From Aporrectodea caliginosa (lineage: Eukaryota; Annelida; Clitellata; Crassiclitellata; Lumbricidae), in assembly GCA_020284085.1 (NCBI GenBank), contig JACEVL010000002.1:310001-374000 (forward strand): a DNA stretch of 64,000 nucleotides, written 5' to 3'. Made by a program: the position numbers and the translations under genes. The notes under the pieces are model-generated. The model did not search any database. It saw nothing but the letters and a program-made list of their open reading frames with translations, and was not told the origin of the DNA. Position 1 is the stretch's first letter, and every line of letters starts with the position of its first letter. Below, one piece after another: positions 57,740-64,000 of this stretch.

Positions 57740-58060
57740 AAATGTATCTCTGTTCAACTACCTTGATCTTCACTCTCTAATGCCTTCTTTTCCGTCTCAA
57801 TTTGGGAAATCGACTCGACGGAATCTTTTATGCAGATATATTTCATGATGTTGACTGTGGCCATGTCACTCTACTCTTCCTCTGTGACATCAGTTCCGCT
57901 TTTGACAATGTTGATCACACCATCCACTTAGACCTGCTGTCTAGGTCGTTTGGGATTTTTGAATTTGCTATTCTTTGATTCCATTCATTCCTAATGGATC
58001 GCTCTGTTTCTGTAATTTTCGGTCCTACCCGCTTTTCAAGCAGACAGCGAGAGCTGCTTT
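57740..58060 (+). mobile_element. LINE reverse-transcriptase fragment, motif A region
   Basis: Shifting frames give YLDLHSLMPSFPSQFGKSTR, then VTLLFLCDISSAFDNVDHTI and FHSFLMDRSVSVIFGPTRFS. The LxDxSSAFDxVDH motif is the catalytic motif A of CR1/L2-like elements. Stops and shifts abound. About 55 bp at its end (58040-58094) reappear inverted at 46734-46791. Confidence 0.7.
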
Positions 58061-58449
58061 CCTATACTGCTGGCTTTGTAGATTGGAGCGGTTACAATAT
58101 ATTATTATCTAGTCCTATAGAATCTTTCTAGAGGCTGGCCATCAACATAATTATATAAACTTTTGAAAAGTCTGTGTGTTTTGGGACACCCTACTGCACA
58201 GGTATCTGTCTATTCACACGCCATTATTTGTTATTTCATTTGATTACATTTTCATTTATGATTGCAATTTCATATAAATCGTATCTCACGATAAAGTAAC
58301 TAGTCTCAAAATTTGCTCCCCTCTTTAATTGAACCCTTTTCCATGGCGCCTCTGGAAAGCCCCTTCCAACGGTAGCCTACTGAGAATAGTGAATACCAAG
58401 AATCCGCTCTATTGTGTCGGCTCATAAGAAGAAAGAAAATGTTCTCGAA

Positions 58450-60120
58450 CGTTTCGTCAATAAATTGGCCTATAGCCTACTTGTTTGATGGAGTCACTGA
58501 CTCACTGTCGCATTGTCAAAAGCATTTCTTCTCTGTGTAACGCACAAGTAATTATTATTTTATCGCTGGAAATACATGCCACGTTTCTAGTAAAAATCAA
58601 CTTTTAGTAAGCTCAAGTTGATTCTGACGTATTCACGACACGAAGCACAGTGAACGAGCCAACACCGATTGAGTAATTTGGCGATTCTGAGCAATGAAAA
58701 GGAAGTTTTTGAATCTTGATCAACTCGATTTTGACAAAGTAATAGATGCAGTTGCATCTGCAAAAGCCAGAAAAATTAGCTTGAATCTAGTAGCTTAAAC
58801 CTTTGAAGTTTCTTAGCTTTCGTAATCTTAGGAACTTAAAACACAATTATGACAATATGTTACTAGTCGTGTTACAATAGCGAATCTTTAAAAAAGTCAA
58901 AATTAATTACTGCTCACTGCTGAACCCTCTGTTCTTTAGATTTGTCTTTTCACAATTATATAAAAATCGTTTCCAAGTTATGTTGAATTACTTATTACAA
59001 AGGAAAACCATTAATAAAATCTGGAAACTATATCATCTATGTAATTGTATTAAATTTGTACACACTGTTGCACAGTATTAATACTAGACCTATGATACGA
59101 ATGATTAACCGTCAACTAGAAAACTTTGAAGGGGCGCACTTTTTAAATTTTGCCCCCGGGCGCAGAAACCTCTCGATACCCACTGCTGAGATCTGGACAT
59201 TTTTGTCTGATTTTCGCTAGATTTCATTTCTTCTGACTTTGAAATGACCTTGAATGATCCAGAACTTAGTGTCAATATTGTTTCCAGATACAGCTCTCGT
59301 CGAGACAAAAAGAAAAAAATGAAAATCGGACTATTCGTTCATTTTTGTGTGATAAAAAGTGTAAATTGAGAATGGACCCAAGTTCAAATTCAAAGACCCG
59401 AGCATGAGCGCCAACAGTCCTGGAATTTAAGTAGTCCTTGATTAATGCAGACATTAAACAATAAACTCATCTAGAATAGCAATGAACTCACCTGGTGCCG
59501 TGCAAGAAGCGGAGAAGGCGGGCGCATTTGTTGCGATGTATTCAATCGAAATGTTCGCCGGTTTTGCAAATGTAAGTATGCATTGGTAGACTCCTGGATC
59601 GTTGACACTGGTCTGGACGGCTGATGTTGACGTGAACTCGTTATTAGCTCTTATCCTCACTTTCATAACATTCGAAGTGTAGAAAACGCCATCTTTTGTC
59701 CAGGTAATATTCGCATAGATCGGATTGTAACTGCTGTCGGCATACGTGACTCTGCAGATTACTTGCTTCTCTGCTGGATACTCTTTGAGCACTATGCAGC
59801 TACACGTTGGACCTTGCCCTGCCGAAGATGCAATATACAGTCAGTCAGAAATAGCAGAAGAGAAAAATCTGATGGTGCGCTTTAGGGCATTGAGAGAAAT
59901 TCAAGTTACCTCTAATGGGAGGCACGAGAAGAATATTTTAGCTACATGCGAAGTTACAGATTATTGGGATTCGAAATATTTTATTTGTCAATAACATCCT
60001 GCGGTTAAGGTCGAAATACACTAGTCTTGCAAAGGTTGTCAAACAAGCTTGATTAATACCATTATAGACACCCACAGTGCAGTAAATCCAGTATTGACAG
60101 AGTTTTGTGATACGATAAAT
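58450..60120. repeat. Tandem segmental duplication, partial copy 3
   Basis: Collinear with 37490-39160 and 48165-49530. It is more diverged than copies 1 and 2 are from each other, keeps the intron segment lost in copy 2, and is cut by the satellite at about 60120. Confidence 0.88.
59492..59818 (-). CDS. Ig-like exon, C type, tandem copy 3
   Basis: 327 bp, phase 1-1, acceptor TCTTCGGCAG|GG and donor CACCAG|GTGAGT. It differs from copies 1 and 2 by several substitutions (for example KEYPAEKQVICRV against KEYPTDKQAICSV). All Cys and the core Trp are kept, which suggests selection or recent origin. Confidence 0.75.
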
Positions 60121-63100
60121 TGGTCGGTCGTGTACTCTATTGGTTTGGCCGAGTACTCTATCGGTTTGGCCGTGTACTCTATCGGTTTGGTTTGTAGTTC
60201 GTCGGTTTGGCCGTACTTTCTATCGGTTTCATGCGTACTCAATTTGTTTTGCGTGTACTTATCGGGCTTTTGGCTATGTACTCTATCGGTTTGGCCTGTA
60301 CTCTATCGGTTTGGCTCTGTACTTTATCGGTTTGGCCTGTACCTTATCGGATTGGCCTGTACTTCATCGGGTTTGGCCCTGTACTCCATCGTTTTGCCGT
60401 GTACTCTATCGGTTTCCGTCGTGTACTTATCGGTCGGTTTGGGCTGTACTCTATTTGTTTGGCTGTTACTCTATTGGTTTGGCTGTACTCCATTGGTTGT
60501 GCTGTACTCATTCAGTAATTTCATTTATTTGGCCGTGTACTTATTTGTTTGCCCGTAAAATCATCGGTTGGCCTGTACTCATCGGTTTGGTCTGTACTCT
60601 ATCGGTTTGGCCTGTACTCCATCGGCCTGGCCTTGCACTTCAATTGGTTTGGCCCTGTACTCAATCTAGTTTGTCCCTGCACTCCATCGGTTTGACATCT
60701 ATTCACTCTATCTGGTTTTGCCCTGTACTTTATCGGTTTGGTCCTGTACTCTATCGGTTTGGCCTGTACTCTATCTGTTTGGATCCTGTACTCTATCGGT
60801 TTTCCTGTACTCTATCGGTTTGGCGTGTACTCTATCGGTTTGGCCTGTACTCTATTGGTTGGTTCTTGTACTCTATTTGGTTTGGCTACCTGTACTCTAT
60901 CGTGGTTTGGCATTGTATTTCTATCGGTTTGGCCGTGTACTCTATTGGGTTTGGCCCGTACTCTATCAGTTTGACCTGTACTCTATCGGTTTGGCTGTGT
61001 ACTCTATCGGTTTGGCTGTGTACTCTATCGGTTTGGCCTGTACTCTATCGGTTTTTGGCCCTGTACTCTATCGGTTTGGCCTGTACTCTATCGGTTTGGC
61101 CTGTAACTCTCTCGGTTTGGCCTGTACTCTATCGGTTTGGCCTGTACTTATCGGTTTGGCTCGTGTATTCTATCGGTTTGGCCCTGTACTCCATCGGTTT
61201 GGCCTGTACTCTATCGGTTTGGCCTTGTACTTTCATTGGTTTGGCCGTGTACTCTATTGGCTTTGCTGTACTTCTATCGGTTTGGCCGTGTACTCTATCG
61301 GTTTGGCCTGTACTCTTATCGGTTTGGCCCTGTACTCTATCGGTTTGGCCTGTACTCTATCGGTTTGGCCCTGTACTCTATCGGTTTGGCCCTGTACTCT
61401 ATCGGTTTGGCACTGTACTCTATCGGTTTGGCCCCTGTACTCTATCGGTTTGGCCTGTACCTATCGGCTGTGGCCTACTCTATCGGTTTGGCCTGTACTC
61501 TATCGGTTTGGCCTGTACTCTATCGGTTTGGCCTGTACTCTATCGGTCTGGCCTGTACTCTATGGGTTTTGTTCCTGTACTGTATCGGTTTTGGCCATGT
61601 ACTTTATTGGTTTGGCCTGTACTCTATCGGTTTGGCCTTGTACTTCATCGGTTTGGCCCTGTTACTCTATCGGTTTGGCCTGTACTCTATCGGTTTGGCC
61701 TGTACTCTATCGGTTTGGCCTGTACTCTATCGGTTTGGCCTGTACTCTGGTTTGGCCTGTACTCTATCGGTTTGGTTTTGCACCTGTATCTATCGGTTTG
61801 GCCTGTACTCTATCGGTTTGGCCTGTACTCTATCGGTTTGGCCTGTACTCTATCGGTTTGGCCTGTACTCTATCGGTTTGGCCTGTACTCTATTGGTCTG
61901 GGTACTTATCGGTTTGGCCTGTACTCTATCGGTTTGGCTCCTGTACCTCTATCGTTTTGGCCTGTACTTTATCGGTTTGGTATCGGTGTACTCTATCGGT
62001 TTGGCCTGTACTCTATCGGTTTGGTCGTGTACTCTATCGGTTTGGCCTGTACTCTATCGGTTTATGTACTCTATGGTTTGGCCTCTGTACTCTATCGGTT
62101 TGGCCCTGTACTCTATCGGTTTGGCCCTGTACTCTATCAGTTTGGCTTGTACTTCTATCGGTTTGGCCTGTACTCTATCGGTTTGGCCTGTACTCCATCG
62201 GTTTGGCTCCTGTACTCTATCGGTTTGCCCTGTACTTCTATCGGTTTGGCCTGTACTTCATCGGTTTTGGCCCTGTACTTATCGGTTTGGCCGTGTACTC
62301 TATCGGTTTGGCCTGTACTCTATCGGTTTGGCCTGTACTCTATCGGTTTGGCCTGTACTCTATCGGTTTGGTCTGTACTCTATGTGGTTTGGCCTGTACT
62401 CTATCGGTTTGGTCCTGTACTCTATCGGTTTGGCCGTGTACTCTATTGGTTTGGCCTGTACTCTATCGGTTTGGCCGTGTACTCTATCGGTTTGGCTCTG
62501 TACTTTATCGGTTTGGCCTGTACTCCATCGGTTTGCCCTGTACTCTATCGGTTTGGCCGTACTTTCATCTATTTACTCTCTCATCGGTTCTGGCCTGTAC
62601 TCTATTTGTTCTGGCCTGTACTCCATCGCCTGTACACCCATCGGTTTAATGGCCGTGTACTATATCTATTTATCCTTGTACTCTATCGGTTTGGCCTCGT
62701 ACTCTATCGGTTTGGCCTGTACTTTATCTGGTTCTGGCCTGTACTCTATCGGTTTGGCCTGTATTCCATTGGTTTGGCCTTGTACTCTATCGGTTTGGCC
62801 TGTACTCTATCGGTTTGGCCTTGTACTCTATCGGTTTGGCCTGTACTTTATCGGTTTGGCCGTGTACTCTATCGGTTTGGCCTGTACTCTCATCGGTTTG
62901 GCACTTGTACTCTATCGGTTTTGCCTGTACTCTATCGGTTTGGCCTGTACTCTATCGGTTTGGCCTGTACTCTATCGGTTTGGCCCCTTGTACTCTATCG
63001 GTTTTGCCCTGTACTCTATCGGTTTGGCTGTGTACTCTATCTGGTTTGGCCCTGTACTTATCGGTTTGGCCTGTACTCTTTATCGGTTTGGCTGGGTGTA

Positions 63101-64000
63101 CTCTATCGGTTTGGCCCTGTACCTATTGGTTTTGGCCTGTACTCTATCGGTTTGGCCTGTACTCTATCGGTTTGGCTTCTTGTACTTCTATCGGTTTGGG
63201 GTACCAACATCGGTTTTGGCACCCTGTACTCAAATGGGTTTGGCCTGTACTCTATCGGTTTGGCCCTGTACTCTATCGGTTTGGCCGTGTACTCTATCGG
63301 TTTGGCCTGTACTCTATCGGTTTGGCTGTGTACTCTATCGGTTTGGCCTGTACTCTATCGGTTTGGCCTGTACTCTATCGGTTTGGCTCTGTACTCTATT
63401 CAGGTTTGGCCTGTACACTCTATCGGTTTGGCCCTGTACTTTATCGGTTTGGCCTGTACGCCCTATTTGTTTGGCCTTGTACTCTATTTGTTTGGCTTCC
63501 TGTACTCTATCGGTTTTGCCTATGTACTCTATCGGTTTGGCCTGTACTCTATCGGTTTGGTTGTGTACTCTATCGGTTTTGCCCTGTACTCTATCGGTTT
63601 GGCCTGTACTCTATCGGTTTGGCCCCTGTACTCTATCGGTTTGGCCTGTACTCTATCGGTTTGGCCTGTACTCTATCGGTTTGGCCTGTACTCTATCGGT
63701 TTGGCCTGTGTACTCTATCGGTTTGGCCCTGTACTCTATCGGTTTGGCCTGTACTCTATCGGTTTGGCCTGTACTCTATCGGTTTGGCCTGTACCTATCG
63801 GTTTGGCCTGTACTCTATCGGTTTGGCCTGTACTCTATCGGTTTGGCCTGTACTCTATCGGTTTGGCCTGTACTCTATCGGTTTGGCCGTGTACTCTATC
63901 GGTTTGGCCTGTACTCTATCGGTTTGGCCTGTACTCTATCGGTTTGGCCTGTACTCTATCGGTTTGGCCCTGTACTCTATCGGTTTGGCCTGTACTCTAT
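60121..64000. repeat. 20-bp tandem satellite, TGTACTCTATCGGTTTGGCC
   Basis: About 3.9 kb, roughly 190 units estimated from length, continuing past the window. Variation is mostly 1-2 base insertions and deletions (CCTGTACTTCTATCGG, CCCTGTACTC, CCGTGTACTC). The unit has no stop in any plus frame, so long open frames such as 60718-62649 arise by chance. The array starts inside copy 3 of the duplicated block. Confidence 0.97.

Noticed and set aside
60718..62649. 643-codon open frame, Leu/Ser/Tyr/Trp-rich, looking like a multi-pass membrane protein
   Set aside because: It is a read-through of the 20-bp satellite. The unit has no stop in any plus frame, and three units give the same 20 residues.
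60121..64000. Possible CRISPR-like array
   Set aside because: There are no alternating repeats and spacers, only direct head-to-tail 20-bp units in eukaryotic DNA.

Overview
This is non-viral metazoan nuclear DNA. It is AT-rich, packed with transposons and microsatellites, and its genes have short phase-matched exons in long introns. There are no operons, RNA genes or bacterial signals. The mix of CR1/L2-like and RTE-like LINEs, tRNA-derived SINEs, hAT and piggyBac relatives, a Polinton/adintovirus-type fragment and a multi-Ig/IPT receptor-like gene suggests a marine invertebrate. An echinoderm or other non-vertebrate deuterostome is my best guess, but the species is not proven by anything here.

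Layout. (1) 1-2.6 kb: a mobile-element protein with a FEN1/PIN-like acidic core and a C-terminal CXC cluster, broken by two compensating frameshifts, followed by a repeat full of AGGTCA half-sites. (2) 2.70-9.83 kb and 26.87-35.46 kb are the two arms of a large inverted duplication. Arm A carries a hAT transposon that arm B lacks, and arm B keeps what looks like its excision footprint. Arm B carries a complete CR1/L2-like LINE (1007-codon ORF) whose empty site is in arm A. Arm A stops exactly at a single N (9827). (3) 9.83-12.16 kb: 5' LTR and gag-protease ORF of a Ty3/Gypsy-like element on the minus strand, cut at the N. (4) 12.2-14.95 kb: a Polinton/adintovirus-like fragment with packaging ATPase, zinc-ribbon plus phospholipase A2 protein, and chromodomain integrase. 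(5) 17.2-24.05 kb: a minus-strand gene rebuilt from splice sites: signal peptide, Ig-like (V), Ig-like (C), Thr/Ser linker, V, C, then one IPT/TIG domain split over two exons. It continues beyond the part I can follow. (6) 36.9-60.1 kb: two large and one partial tandem copies of a block carrying the same linker, V and C exons. They are interleaved with LINE, SINE and hAT debris, and at least one copy is frameshifted. (7) 60.12-64.0 kb: a 20-bp satellite that runs off the window.

The host genes of interest are the Ig/IPT gene and the duplicated Ig modules. Every V, C and linker exon is phase 1-1, so modules can be added or lost without breaking the frame, and the locus shows this happening. 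Most long ORFs elsewhere are transposon genes or reading frames through simple repeats.
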